Counted from the first letter of the stretch, positions 7,320 through 13,864 are shown. The stretch: 13,864 nucleotides of DNA from Muribaculaceae bacterium (GCA_009775365.1 VSPM01000068.1:1-13864), one strand, 5' to 3'. The notes: generated by a model from the sequence alone, not told the origin. Numbers and translations are program-made.

Positions 7320-7407
7320 TAAACCGATAGTCGGGAGCCACTAACCATTCAGCGGCTCCCTAAAATGGTTAAAATAGCTAAATCAAAAGACCTCAATTTA
7401 TTCAAAT
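7320..7407 (+). promoter_or_regulatory. Structured leader of aspS
   Basis: GGGAGCC (7333-7339) and GGCTCCC (7354-7360) form a perfect GC-rich 7-bp hairpin with a 14-base loop. Inside the loop TAACCATT (7342-7349) is perfectly complementary to AATGGTTA (7364-7371). The two pairings can coexist as an H-type pseudoknot, although the 3-base linker across stem 1 is tight. They could also alternate, because the second hairpin encloses the 3' arm of the first. No T-run follows, so it is not an intrinsic terminator. The rest of the leader (7372-7407) is AT-rich and looks unstructured up to the aspS start. Confidence 0.5.
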
Positions 7408-9174
7408 ATGTATAGAGACAAGACATGTGGCGAATTGCGTCTCTCCGATGCCGGACGTAAGGTGACGATTGCCGGATGGGTGCAGCGCAGCCGCAAAATG
7501 GGAGGCATGACATTTGTGGATGTCCGCGACCGATATGGAATTACCCAGGTTGTATTCAACACCAGTGAAAATGAAGAAGAGAATAATCTCTTCAATGCTG
7601 CCAACACTCTCGGAAGAGAATACGTGGTGCAGATCTCAGGCACAGTTGCAGAGCGCACGAGCAAAAACGCCAACATCCCAACCGGAGAAATCGAGATTAT
7701 CGCCGAAGATTTGAAAGTGCTCAACAAAAGCGATATTCCTCCATTCACTATCGAAGACAACACCGACGGTGGCGACGACTTGAGAATGAAATACCGCTAT
7801 CTCGACCTTCGCCGTCCGGCTGTGAGAAAAAATCTTGAGCTTCGCCATAAGATGGCTTTTGAAATCCGCCGCTATCTTGACTCTAAAGGATTCCTTGAAA
7901 TTGAAACCCCTATTCTCGTGAAGTCCACACCAGAAGGAGCCCGCGACTTCGTTGTGCCCTCACGCATGAATCCGGGTGAGTTCTACGCTCTTCCGCAAAG
8001 CCCGCAGCTTTTCAAGCAATTGCTCATGGTGAGCGGATTCGACCGCTACTTCCAGATTGCAAAATGCTTCCGCGATGAGGACCTCCGTGCAGACCGCCAG
8101 CCGGAATTCACTCAGATCGACTGCGAAATGAGCTTCGTGAAGCAGGAAGACGTTATCGACATGTTTGAAGGCCTCGTGAAACACATCTTCAAATATGTGA
8201 AAGAAATAGACTTCACCGACCCGTTCCCGAGAATGACTTGGAACGATGCCATGCGCCTTTATGGCAGCGACAAGCCCGACATCAGATTCGGAATGCAGTT
8301 CGTCGAACTCACCGACCTTGTGAAAGGGAAAGGGTTCGCTGTTGTTGACGATGCTGAACTCACAGTTGGCATCAATGCCAAAGGATGTGCCAACTACACC
8401 CGTAAGCAGATTGACGAGCTCACAGAGTTTGTGAAACGTCCGCAAGTAGGCGCCAAAGGGCTTATGTGGGTAAAAGTTGAGCAAGACGGAGCCTTCAAGA
8501 GCTCTGTAGGCAAGTTCTTCACTCCCGAAGACCTCGCCAAATGGGCAGAACGCATGGAAGCTGAGCCGGGCGACCTCATCCTCGTAATGAGCGGAGAAAA
8601 GATGAAAACCCGCAAACAACTGTGTGAACTGCGTCTTGAGATGGGAAGCAGACTCGGCTTGCGCGACAAGAATGTGTTCGCTCCTCTTTGGGTGATTGAT
8701 TTCCCGCTCTTTGAATGGGACGACGAAACACAGCGTTACTACGCTATGCACCATCCCTTCACATCGCCCAATCCCGATGACATCGACAAACTTCGCACCG
8801 ACACCGGAAATGTGCGTGCCACAGCCTACGACATTGTTGTGAACGGCACAGAACTTGGAGGCGGATCAATAAGAATACACGACCCCAAACTCCAGAACGA
8901 GATGTTCGAGCTTCTCGGGTTCACACCGGAAAAGGCTCAGGAACAATTCGGATTTCTCATGAATGCGTTCAAGTTCGGCGCACCTCCTCATGGAGGCCTC
9001 GCCCTCGGGTTCGACCGTTTCGTTTCAATTCTTGCCGGGCTCGACACAATCCGCGACGTTATCGCATTCCCGAAAAACAATTCCGGAAGAGACGTAATGA
9101 ACGAATCGCCGTCGCCAATCGACCAGGCTCAGCTCGATGAACTTTTCCTGGAGTTGAAGCCGTTGAATGACTGA
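7408..9174 (+). CDS. aspS: Aspartate--tRNA ligase
   Basis: This 588-residue class II aminoacyl-tRNA synthetase charges tRNA-Asp, with the full length usual for bacterial AspRS (E. coli has 590). An OB-fold anticodon-binding domain comes first (about 1-105, with GWVQRSRKMGGMTFVDVRDR at 23-42). The catalytic domain follows: motif 2 is FRDEDLRADRQPEFTQID (221-238), and motif 3 is in GLALGFDRFVSIL (530-542), with Arg537 the conserved ATP-binding arginine. The bacterial GAD insertion domain occupies about 290-410. Whether the enzyme also charges tRNA-Asn cannot be decided from the sequence alone. It appears to be first in an operon with the Nif3-family gene (42 bases to its likely start) and the zinc-ribbon gene. 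Confidence 0.97.
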   Translation: MYRDKTCGELRLSDAGRKVTIAGWVQRSRKMGGMTFVDVRDRYGITQVVFNTSENEEENNLFNAANTLGREYVVQISGTVAERTSKNANIPTGEIEIIAEDLKVLNKSDIPPFTIEDNTDGGDDLRMKYRYLDLRRPAVRKNLELRHKMAFEIRRYLDSKGFLEIETPILVKSTPEGARDFVVPSRMNPGEFYALPQSPQLFKQLLMVSGFDRYFQIAKCFRDEDLRADRQPEFTQIDCEMSFVKQEDVIDMFEGLVKHIFKYVKEIDFTDPFPRMTWNDAMRLYGSDKPDIRFGMQFVELTDLVKGKGFAVVDDAELTVGINAKGCANYTRKQIDELTEFVKRPQVGAKGLMWVKVEQDGAFKSSVGKFFTPEDLAKWAERMEAEPGDLILVMSGEKMKTRKQLCELRLEMGSRLGLRDKNVFAPLWVIDFPLFEWDDETQRYYAMHHPFTSPNPDDIDKLRTDTGNVRATAYDIVVNGTELGGGSIRIHDPKLQNEMFELLGFTPEKAQEQFGFLMNAFKFGAPPHGGLALGFDRFVSILAGLDTIRDVIAFPKNNSGRDVMNESPSPIDQAQLDELFLELKPLND

Positions 9175-9216
9175 GAATAACACTAAATCCTTTCCCTCGA
9201 CGTGAACACGAACAAA

Positions 9217-10002
9217 ATGCTAAAGGTAAAAGACATCGCAGCCACAATCGAAGATTTCGCGCCTAAAATGCTGCAGGAATCTTACGACAACGCCGGACTG
9301 CAAGTGGGCGACCCCGACATGGAAGTCAGCGCCGCCCTCCTCTGCCTTGACGTGACTGAAGATGTGATCAATGAGGCTATTGAACGTCACTGCAACCTTA
9401 TCATCTCTCACCACCCTTTGCTTTTCAAAGGGCTTAAAGAGGTGACAGGGCGCACCGCTACCGAGCGAATCGTGATAAAAGCAATCAAAGAGAACATCGC
9501 AATCTATTCGGCCCACACCAACCTTGATTCCGCATGGGAAGGTGTGAGCCATGAGATTGCCCACGTCTTAGACCTGCACAACCTAAAGGTGCTCGAACCA
9601 AAACCGGGCGACCCATCCGTGGGACTTGGAGTGATAGGCGATGTGCAGCCCACACCGAAAATAGAATTCCTTCGCAACATCAAGGAAGCTTTCAAGGTGA
9701 AATGCCTGCGCTATTCAGCACAATGCCCTCAGCTCGTGGTGAGAAAAGTGGCCGTGTGCGGCGGAGCCGGAGCCTCGCTTATTGCTGATGCTATCGCCAA
9801 CGGTGCCGACATTATTGTAACCGGCGACGTGAAATATCACGATTTCACCACATTCGGGCTCGACATCATAATTGCCGACATCGGACATTATGAAAGCGAA
9901 CTCTGCACTAAGAAGATTTTTTCAAAAATCATCCGTGAGAAATATCCTGATTTCGTCACATATTTTGCAGAGACCGAAACCAATCCTATCAAATACATGT
10001 AA
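9217..10002 (+). CDS. Nif3-like dinuclear metal centre protein
   Basis: This 261-residue protein belongs to the NIF3/YbgI family (often labelled GTP cyclohydrolase 1 type 2 homologue), cytoplasmic hexamers with a two-metal site and no firmly established reaction. I chose the ATG at 9217, because MLKVKDIAATIEDFAP matches the usual family start; a GTG at 9202 would add five residues. Likely metal-binding segments are SHHPLLFKGLK (residues 68-78), HTNLDSAWEGVSHE and, near the C-terminus, ADIGHYESE. GDVKYHDF lies just before the last. The protein is the short form without the inserted PII-like domain found in longer relatives. It sits 9 bases before the zinc-ribbon gene; this pair is adjacent in many bacteria, suggesting a shared but unknown role. 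Confidence 0.9.
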   Translation: MLKVKDIAATIEDFAPKMLQESYDNAGLQVGDPDMEVSAALLCLDVTEDVINEAIERHCNLIISHHPLLFKGLKEVTGRTATERIVIKAIKENIAIYSAHTNLDSAWEGVSHEIAHVLDLHNLKVLEPKPGDPSVGLGVIGDVQPTPKIEFLRNIKEAFKVKCLRYSAQCPQLVVRKVAVCGGAGASLIADAIANGADIIVTGDVKYHDFTTFGLDIIIADIGHYESELCTKKIFSKIIREKYPDFVTYFAETETNPIKYM

Positions 10003-10011
10003 TAAAGAGAT

Positions 10012-10830
10012 ATGCCAATGGCTACCGACAAAAAGAACGACAAAGAACGCAGCGTGGAAGAACGCCTCCAGAATCTTTTCCAACTTCAGTCTTACCTCTC
10101 GGAGATTGACCGAATCAAGATTCTTCGCGGAGAACTTCCCAACGAGGTGAAAGACCTCGAAGACGAAATCATCAGATATCAGACACGCATCCAGAAATAT
10201 AAGGATGAGATTGAAGATCTGAAAGCATTCGTCAACCAGAAAAAGGGTGAGATTGCCGACCGCCGCGTGAAAATCGAAAAGTATGAGGAGCAAATCAACA
10301 ATGTGCGCAACAACCGTGAGTTTGCATTCCTCGAAAAGGAGAAAGAATTTGAAGGTCTTGAAATAGAGCTCGCTGAGAAAAACATCAGAGAGGCTACTGA
10401 AAAGCAGGAGCAGAAAGCCGCTGAAATACAGCGTGCAGAAGAGGGTTTGGCCGACAATCAGCACATCCTCGAGGAAAAGCGCAAAGAACTTGACGAAATT
10501 GTGTCGGAAACTCGCATGGAGGAAGAGAACATACGCGTCAAGGCAAAAGAACTCGAACAGAAAATCGATGACTATACTCTCGCCGCCTTCAAGAGAATCC
10601 GCAAAAATGCTCGCAACGGGCTTGGCATCGTCACTGTGCAGAGAAGTGCCTGCGGAGGCTGCTTCAACCGCATTCCCCCGCAACGCCAGCTTGAAATAAA
10701 GATGCACAAAAAGGTGATTGTATGTGAATATTGCGGACGCATCATGGTTGACGGTGCACTTGTGGGCGTAGACCAGCCTGTTGTGGAAACTCCTGTTAAG
10801 CCCAAGCGTAAACTCGGCTCAAAATTATAA
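10012..10830 (+). CDS. Coiled-coil protein with C4 zinc ribbon
   Basis: A 272-residue cytoplasmic protein (266 if it starts at the second ATG, 10018). A long charged coiled coil fills about residues 30-195, rich in Glu, Lys and Arg with heptad-like Leu/Ile spacing. The C-terminus is a four-cysteine zinc ribbon: Cys214 and Cys217 in SACGGCFNRIPPQ, Cys238 and Cys241 in VCEYCGR. This architecture is that of the zf-RING_7/CT398-like family, which is widely conserved and frequently encoded beside Nif3. Its function is uncertain; roles in secretion or nucleic-acid binding have been proposed for relatives. It ends the aspS cluster and is followed by a strong palindromic terminator. Confidence 0.9.
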   Translation: MPMATDKKNDKERSVEERLQNLFQLQSYLSEIDRIKILRGELPNEVKDLEDEIIRYQTRIQKYKDEIEDLKAFVNQKKGEIADRRVKIEKYEEQINNVRNNREFAFLEKEKEFEGLEIELAEKNIREATEKQEQKAAEIQRAEEGLADNQHILEEKRKELDEIVSETRMEEENIRVKAKELEQKIDDYTLAAFKRIRKNARNGLGIVTVQRSACGGCFNRIPPQRQLEIKMHKKVIVCEYCGRIMVDGALVGVDQPVVETPVKPKRKLGSKL

Positions 10831-10885
10831 TTGACATCCGGAGCGGCTCATTGAGTCAGAATCCGAATCGATCAGGCATCCTGTT

Positions 10886-10937
10886 TGAAAACATTATCCC
10901 CTATGCGGCACGTGCCGCATAGGGGATAATGTTTTCA
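10886..10937. terminator. Bidirectional terminator, perfect 52-bp palindrome
   Basis: Bases 10886-10911 are the exact reverse complement of 10912-10937, giving 26-bp arms with no spacer and the centre GCACGTGC. The outer ends are GAAAAC and GTTTTC, so transcripts in either direction end the stem in a short U tract. It lies between convergent genes, 55 bases after the zinc-ribbon stop and 30 bases beyond the queE stop, which is the expected place for a shared terminator. The remaining bases of 10831-10967 show nothing else I can name. Confidence 0.85.
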
Positions 10938-10967
10938 TGTTCCCACAAAACCAACCTCCTGTAAAAC

Positions 10968-11567
10968 TCATGGAATATTCAGGAAGCGGTGAAGCTGCAC
11001 CGAAAGAGTCCACCGAGAGTCGTCCATGACCCTTCTGACTGTTCGCTGCCTGTTAGCCTCACATTCGCCTGCATTGTCCACAAAACAAGGCTGAAGGTAG
11101 AATCTTGTAGCGCTGTCAACACAATCAAGTCTGAAATAAGAATCGAGCGGCTGACCCAAGTCTACCACTTTCAGCTCATCCGCATGAGCCACTTTCAAAT
11201 CATAATCTCCGGCTCCATTCATGCCGTATTTTGGCGATACTGTCACCCAGTCAATCCCTTCCGGCACAGGATTTGTGCCGTTGGTCTCTATCGCCACCAT
11301 TTTCCCGGTGCGCTCCTTGAGATAAGCCACAAATTTGCTGTCAATCCACATTGTCGGCTCCCCTCCGGTGAGAATTATCCATCTTCCCGGATAATTATTC
11401 ACCACATCCGCAATCTCGTCATCCGTCATCATTTTTCCATCATGATGCTGAGTGTCGCAAAAACTACACTTCAGATTGCAGCCGGAAAACCGCACAAAAA
11501 CAGAAGGGACGCCTGTGTGGGCGCCCTCTCCCTGAAGTGAATAAAAAATTTCGTTGATTTTTCTCAT
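10968..11567 (-). CDS. queE: 7-carboxy-7-deazaguanine synthase
   Basis: This 199-residue radical SAM enzyme converts 6-carboxy-tetrahydropterin to 7-carboxy-7-deazaguanine, the third step to preQ0 counting FolE as the first. The N-terminus EIFYSLQGEGAHTGVPSVF is the QueE signature. The cluster-binding motif is CNLKCSFC, with Cys30, Cys34 and Cys37, in the CxxxCxxC form. LTGGEPT (66-72) is the SAM-contacting GGEP-type motif. The length is near that of short QueE proteins. It is the last gene of the que operon, starting 18 bases after the queD stop, and transcription runs into the palindrome at 10886-10937. Confidence 0.94.
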   Translation of the reverse strand: MRKINEIFYSLQGEGAHTGVPSVFVRFSGCNLKCSFCDTQHHDGKMMTDDEIADVVNNYPGRWIILTGGEPTMWIDSKFVAYLKERTGKMVAIETNGTNPVPEGIDWVTVSPKYGMNGAGDYDLKVAHADELKVVDLGQPLDSYFRLDCVDSATRFYLQPCFVDNAGECEANRQRTVRRVMDDSRWTLSVQLHRFLNIP

Positions 11568-11585
11568 ATCTCGTTCCAGATCCCT

Positions 11586-11918
11586 TCAATCTTTCTCGTA
11601 GATTGCCGTGTTTCCTTCACTCTCCTGCACCTCGCAGCGCCAGCAGCACGGCACAGTGTCTACAATCCATCTCGCAATGTTTTCTGCCGTGGGATTGCAT
11701 TCAATCACATCATTTATAACAGAATGGTCAAGACGATCCATCACCATCTCCTTGATGTGAGTGAAATCCACCACCATGCCGTCGGCGTTCAACTCTCGCG
11801 ACCTGCACTCCACAGTCACAATCCAGTTGTGGCCATGAAGATTGCTGCACTTGCTCTTGTAACTGAGTTCAAGCCTATGGGCTGCGCTTATCTCGAATCT
11901 TTTCTTAACGTAATACAT
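11586..11918 (-). CDS. queD: 6-carboxytetrahydropterin synthase
   Basis: This 110-residue enzyme of the PTPS/QueD family turns dihydroneopterin triphosphate into 6-carboxy-tetrahydropterin. The zinc ligands are His14 (ISAAHRL) and His28 and His30 (NLHGHNW), and Cys24 in SKCSNLHGH is the catalytic cysteine expected for QueD. DHSVIND (64-70) and the PTAENIARW segment (76-84) complete the usual active-site elements. The length is normal to slightly short for the family. It starts only 2 bases after the queC stop, consistent with translational coupling. Confidence 0.95.
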   Translation of the reverse strand: MYYVKKRFEISAAHRLELSYKSKCSNLHGHNWIVTVECRSRELNADGMVVDFTHIKEMVMDRLDHSVINDVIECNPTAENIARWIVDTVPCCWRCEVQESEGNTAIYEKD

Positions 11919-11920
11919 AG

Positions 11921-12577
11921 TCAGTCTTCATATATTGTGGGGTCGTCGATTCCGGCCTCAGCCATAGCTTCGCGACGCTCCACGCAAGTGCCACATTTTC
12001 CGCAATGCTTCTCACCCCCCTTATAGCAGGAATAAGTAAGAGAATAGTCCACTCCAAGCCTCTTCCCGAGCGCCGCTATGTCACCCTTCGTTATGTTTGT
12101 GAAAGCCGCCTCGATAGTCACTCCGTCATATGTGCCACATCTCATGGCCTCGCTCATGGCTTCTACAAAATCCGGGCGACAGTCAGGGTAAATTGCATGG
12201 TCGCCACCATGATTGGCCATCATGACATGAAGAAGGCCACGCGACTCGGCAAGGCCACATGCCACCGAAAGCATTATGCCGTTGCGGAACGGCACCACCG
12301 TCGACTTCATATTCTCATCCGAATAATGACCTTCCGGAATATCTCCGGCACCCGAGAGCAAAGAACTCCTGAAATACTTTGACATGAAATCCAATGGAAT
12401 CACAAGATGATCGATTCCAAGAATTTCGCATTGCTTTGCCGCACACTCTATCTCGCGGGCATTATGGTTTGACCCGTAGTCAAAACTTACAGCCAACGCT
12501 ATTCTGTCTTTCTTGTAATGAAGAAGAGTCACGCTGTCCATGCCTCCGGAGAGGATAATTACAGAATCTTTTCCCAT
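11921..12577 (-). CDS. queC: 7-cyano-7-deazaguanine (preQ0) synthase
   Basis: This 218-residue ATP-dependent enzyme makes preQ0 from 7-carboxy-7-deazaguanine and ammonia. The PP-loop ATP-binding motif is SGGMDS (10-15). The structural zinc site is formed by Cys184, Cys192, Cys195 and Cys198 in CYKGGEKHCGKCGTC. The length matches typical QueC. It lies second in the operon, 4 bases after the queF stop. Confidence 0.96.
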   Translation of the reverse strand: MGKDSVIILSGGMDSVTLLHYKKDRIALAVSFDYGSNHNAREIECAAKQCEILGIDHLVIPLDFMSKYFRSSLLSGAGDIPEGHYSDENMKSTVVPFRNGIMLSVACGLAESRGLLHVMMANHGGDHAIYPDCRPDFVEAMSEAMRCGTYDGVTIEAAFTNITKGDIAALGKRLGVDYSLTYSCYKGGEKHCGKCGTCVERREAMAEAGIDDPTIYED

Positions 12578-12581
12578 AATC

Positions 12582-13052
12582 TTATTTTTTCATATCGAGC
12601 GCAGCTTCGCGACGCCTTATACACAACTCTTCATGATCAGAATCTCCCATATTAGCAAACGGATAGATGGATATTCCGCCTCTCGGCATGAAAAGCCCTT
12701 TCACCTCTATATATTTAGGGTCCATCAGATTCCACAAGTCTTTCATGATAATATTTACGCAATCTTCATGAAAGTCGCCATGATTCCTGAAGCTGAAGAG
12801 ATATAACTTGAGGCTTTTGCTCTCTACCATTCTCTCTCGCGGTATGTAAGAGATTATTATGTGCCCGAAGTCAGGCTGTCCTGTCTTTGGACACAGCGTA
12901 GTAAATTCCGGGCAATCAAACGTTACTACATACTCATTTTCCGGATGTTTGTTCTCAAAAGTCTCTAACAATTGGGGCGCATAGTCTGTGGGATACGCCA
13001 CACCTTGGCAGCCCAGAAGGGTAACGCCTTCAAGTTCTGATTCTTTTCTCAT
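12582..13052 (-). CDS. queF: NADPH-dependent preQ0 reductase
   Basis: This 156-residue enzyme reduces the nitrile of preQ0 to the amine of preQ1, the base inserted into tRNA by Tgt. It is the short, unimodular type (as in B. subtilis). The nucleophile is Cys54 in EFTTLCPKTGQPD and the proton donor is Asp61. The QueF motif is ESKSLKLYLFSFRNHG (77-92), and FHED (94-97) supplies His95 and Glu96, the latter binding substrate. It is the first gene of the que operon and lies behind a good promoter. Its presence means the operon leads to queuosine rather than stopping at preQ0. Confidence 0.95.
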   Translation of the reverse strand: MRKESELEGVTLLGCQGVAYPTDYAPQLLETFENKHPENEYVVTFDCPEFTTLCPKTGQPDFGHIIISYIPRERMVESKSLKLYLFSFRNHGDFHEDCVNIIMKDLWNLMDPKYIEVKGLFMPRGGISIYPFANMGDSDHEELCIRRREAALDMKK

Positions 13053-13119
13053 TCTAAAAAAAATTTAATCTTATTACTGATGCGGACGCTGCCACCATTC
13101 CGCATGAAGCCTTGGCTCC
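13053..13119 (-). promoter_or_regulatory. Leader of the que operon, with a hairpin
   Basis: Read on the minus strand, the leader contains a perfect 7-bp hairpin, ATGCGGA with TCCGCAT (13105-13099 with 13086-13080), and a 12-base loop. Closer to the promoter is a small AGCC/GGCT repeat (13117-13108). An AT-rich stretch with eight T's in a row follows before the queF start. I looked for the preQ1-I riboswitch pattern (C-rich loop plus A-rich tail pairing) and did not see it. A regulatory role is only possible. Confidence 0.3.
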
Positions 13120-13125
13120 CGGCTG

Positions 13126-13157
13126 CAAAATTACAAAATAATCCAATCTTTCACAAC
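13126..13157 (-). promoter_or_regulatory. Promoter of the que operon
   Basis: On the minus strand TAATTTTG (13133-13126) is a perfect -7 box and GTTG (13157-13154) is a one-mismatch -33 box, 20 bases apart, the same spacing as for the tRNA promoter. Transcription should start near 13119, giving a leader of about 67 bases. The neighbouring stretch 13158-13328, shared with the divergent gene, is AT-rich and I see no gene in it. Confidence 0.7.
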
Positions 13158-13328
13158 GGATTTCAACAACTGAGCCACAAAATAATGTTAGGAGTTCGTT
13201 CCTTAAAATTTCGGAGTCGTAGGGGCGGCGATTTTTGAGCAGATTAGAGCGCACTATTAGAATTAATTGCAGACATCAGCCGGATTGTTGAAAATTTTTA
13301 ATTATCTTTACATCAAATTAAAGTTAAA

Positions 13329-13742
13329 ATGAAAAAGACCGAAACAATTGCCCTCTATCGCGATGCCTTTCTTGAAGGAAAGGATGAGGAAACACGCAGA
13401 AAGTTCGACGAAAAAGACATCAACAAGCAGTATTCCTCTATAATAGCATGGAGAAGACGCAGAAACATCTCTTCAGATGATGACGAGCAACCGTCTGCGG
13501 CTCTCGCTCTCGAACTGCTAAAGAAAGCAAAAAAAGTTATCAACGACCTTGACTCACTTTCTCCGAGAGATTCAGAGAAACTTTGGGACGCCGCAAATGA
13601 AGTGGCCGACGATGTGAATAATTTTGAAAGAATTAAGAAGTCAAGACTCATCAAAGAACTTGAATCTGAGAAGGAGAAACTTCAGCGACAGGGCGAGAAT
13701 CTTGAACGAAAAATCGAAGCCTTAAAGCAGCAACTTAGTTAA
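13329..13742 (+). CDS. Small charged coiled-coil protein, unknown function
   Basis: I do not recognise the family. The 137-residue product has no signal peptide or membrane segment and is very rich in charged residues. The N-terminal part (about 5-45) is helical and ends in the basic run WRRRR (41-45). An acidic linker (50-53, DDDE) follows, then a helical middle (55-95), and a C-terminal coiled coil (about 99-136) with leucines or isoleucines at heptad-like positions. It could be a DNA-associated or scaffold protein, but that is only suggested by composition. It is transcribed away from the que operon. TATCTTTA at 13303-13310 is a one-mismatch -7 box 18 bases before the start, without a clear -33 partner. 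The coding-like residue use and length make it a real gene in my judgement. Confidence 0.7.
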   Translation: MKKTETIALYRDAFLEGKDEETRRKFDEKDINKQYSSIIAWRRRRNISSDDDEQPSAALALELLKKAKKVINDLDSLSPRDSEKLWDAANEVADDVNNFERIKKSRLIKELESEKEKLQRQGENLERKIEALKQQLS

Positions 13743-13831
13743 TTAATATTAAAAACTAAATTCTTCAGAACAATTTATCGCACACGTTGCACGGCTCTTT
13801 CATTTAAGATCGGCCGAAGTTTACAGAAATA

Positions 13832-13863
13832 GTGGTATTTTATAGCGAAAATGTCTACCTTTG
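13832..13863 (+). promoter_or_regulatory. Promoter-like motif running off the window end
   Basis: TACCTTTG at 13856-13863 is a perfect TAnnTTTG box and is followed by C at the last base of the window. GTGG lies 20 bases upstream (13832-13835), the same imperfect -33 tetramer and spacing as at aspS. It probably serves a plus-strand gene or RNA just outside the window. The stretch 13743-13831 holds nothing else I can support. Confidence 0.45.
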
Positions 13864-13864
13864 C

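Noticed and set aside
7333..7360. Intrinsic terminator for manA
   Set aside because: The hairpin is followed by TAAAATGG rather than a T-run and lies downstream of the aspS promoter, so it belongs to the aspS leader.
7960..8754. 264-codon minus-strand reading frame inside aspS
   Set aside because: It is antisense to a fully convincing synthetase and results from codon bias; it has no family resemblance and no promoter.
9922..10707. 261-codon minus-strand reading frame inside the zinc-ribbon gene
   Set aside because: The antisense of a Glu/Lys-rich coiled coil reads as Phe/Leu-rich and mimics a membrane protein; it is not a real gene.
13091..13100. GCCACCATTC in the que leader as a third copy of the manA/aspS leader motif
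   Set aside because: It lacks the TAA of the motif and lies on the strand opposite to the que transcript; the match is too short to mean anything.
13053..13140. preQ1 riboswitch upstream of queF
   Set aside because: The expected C-rich loop and A-rich tail that pair in preQ1-I are missing; only a simple hairpin is present.
13054..13254. 66-codon minus-strand reading frame upstream of queF
   Set aside because: It overlaps the que promoter and leader, has no recognisable features, and would place the promoter inside a gene.
1..13864. Mobile element, defence island, CRISPR array or biosynthetic cluster
   Set aside because: I saw no transposase, integrase, direct-repeat array, toxin-antitoxin pair or defence gene; the genes are housekeeping or envelope genes.

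Overview
The window looks like ordinary chromosome from a member of the Bacteroidales (Bacteroidota), possibly a Muribaculaceae-like gut bacterium; the family is a guess. Three things support this. Several genes start after TAnnTTTG-type -7 boxes, some with a TTTG-like -33 box. Start codons lack clear Shine-Dalgarno sequences. The protein families are typical of the group: Bacteroidota-type topoisomerase IV subunit A, DUF3316-like and DUF5106/thioredoxin-like proteins, and an S41 lipoprotein peptidase. I found no mobile element, CRISPR array, toxin-antitoxin pair or defence island. Nearly all of the sequence is housekeeping.

Layout. (1) 1-320: a leucine tRNA (UAG anticodon) with its own promoter and an intrinsic terminator. 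(2) 370-1119: a secreted thioredoxin-like protein. (3) 1211-5830: an apparent operon of parC, a DUF3316-like envelope protein and an S41 peptidase lipoprotein. (4) 5860-6096, minus strand: a 78-residue protein resembling DUF6582. (5) 6302-7264: manA, preceded by a structured leader. (6) 7408-10830: aspS, a Nif3-family protein and a coiled-coil zinc-ribbon protein, again preceded by a structured leader. (7) 10886-10937: a perfect 52-bp palindrome between convergent genes, probably a bidirectional terminator. (8) 13052-10968, minus strand: queF-queC-queD-queE, a compact operon for the queuosine precursor preQ1. (9) 13329-13742: a small coiled-coil protein of unknown function, then a promoter-like motif that runs off the window end.

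How the genes fit together. The que operon makes preQ1, which is inserted into tRNAs with GUN anticodons, including tRNA-Asp, the substrate of AspRS encoded nearby. The supply of dihydroneopterin triphosphate (FolE) and the tRNA transglycosylase must be encoded elsewhere. ManA links fructose-6-phosphate to mannose metabolism. Topoisomerase IV subunit A needs a ParE partner that is not in the window.

The observations most worth a second look are in non-coding DNA. The leaders of manA and aspS share an exact 13-nt sequence (GCCACTAACCATT). In each it forms the end of the 5' arm and the start of the loop of a 7-bp hairpin, and each loop can pair with sequence further downstream (pseudoknot or alternative fold). 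Whether this is a real RNA element needs comparative data.
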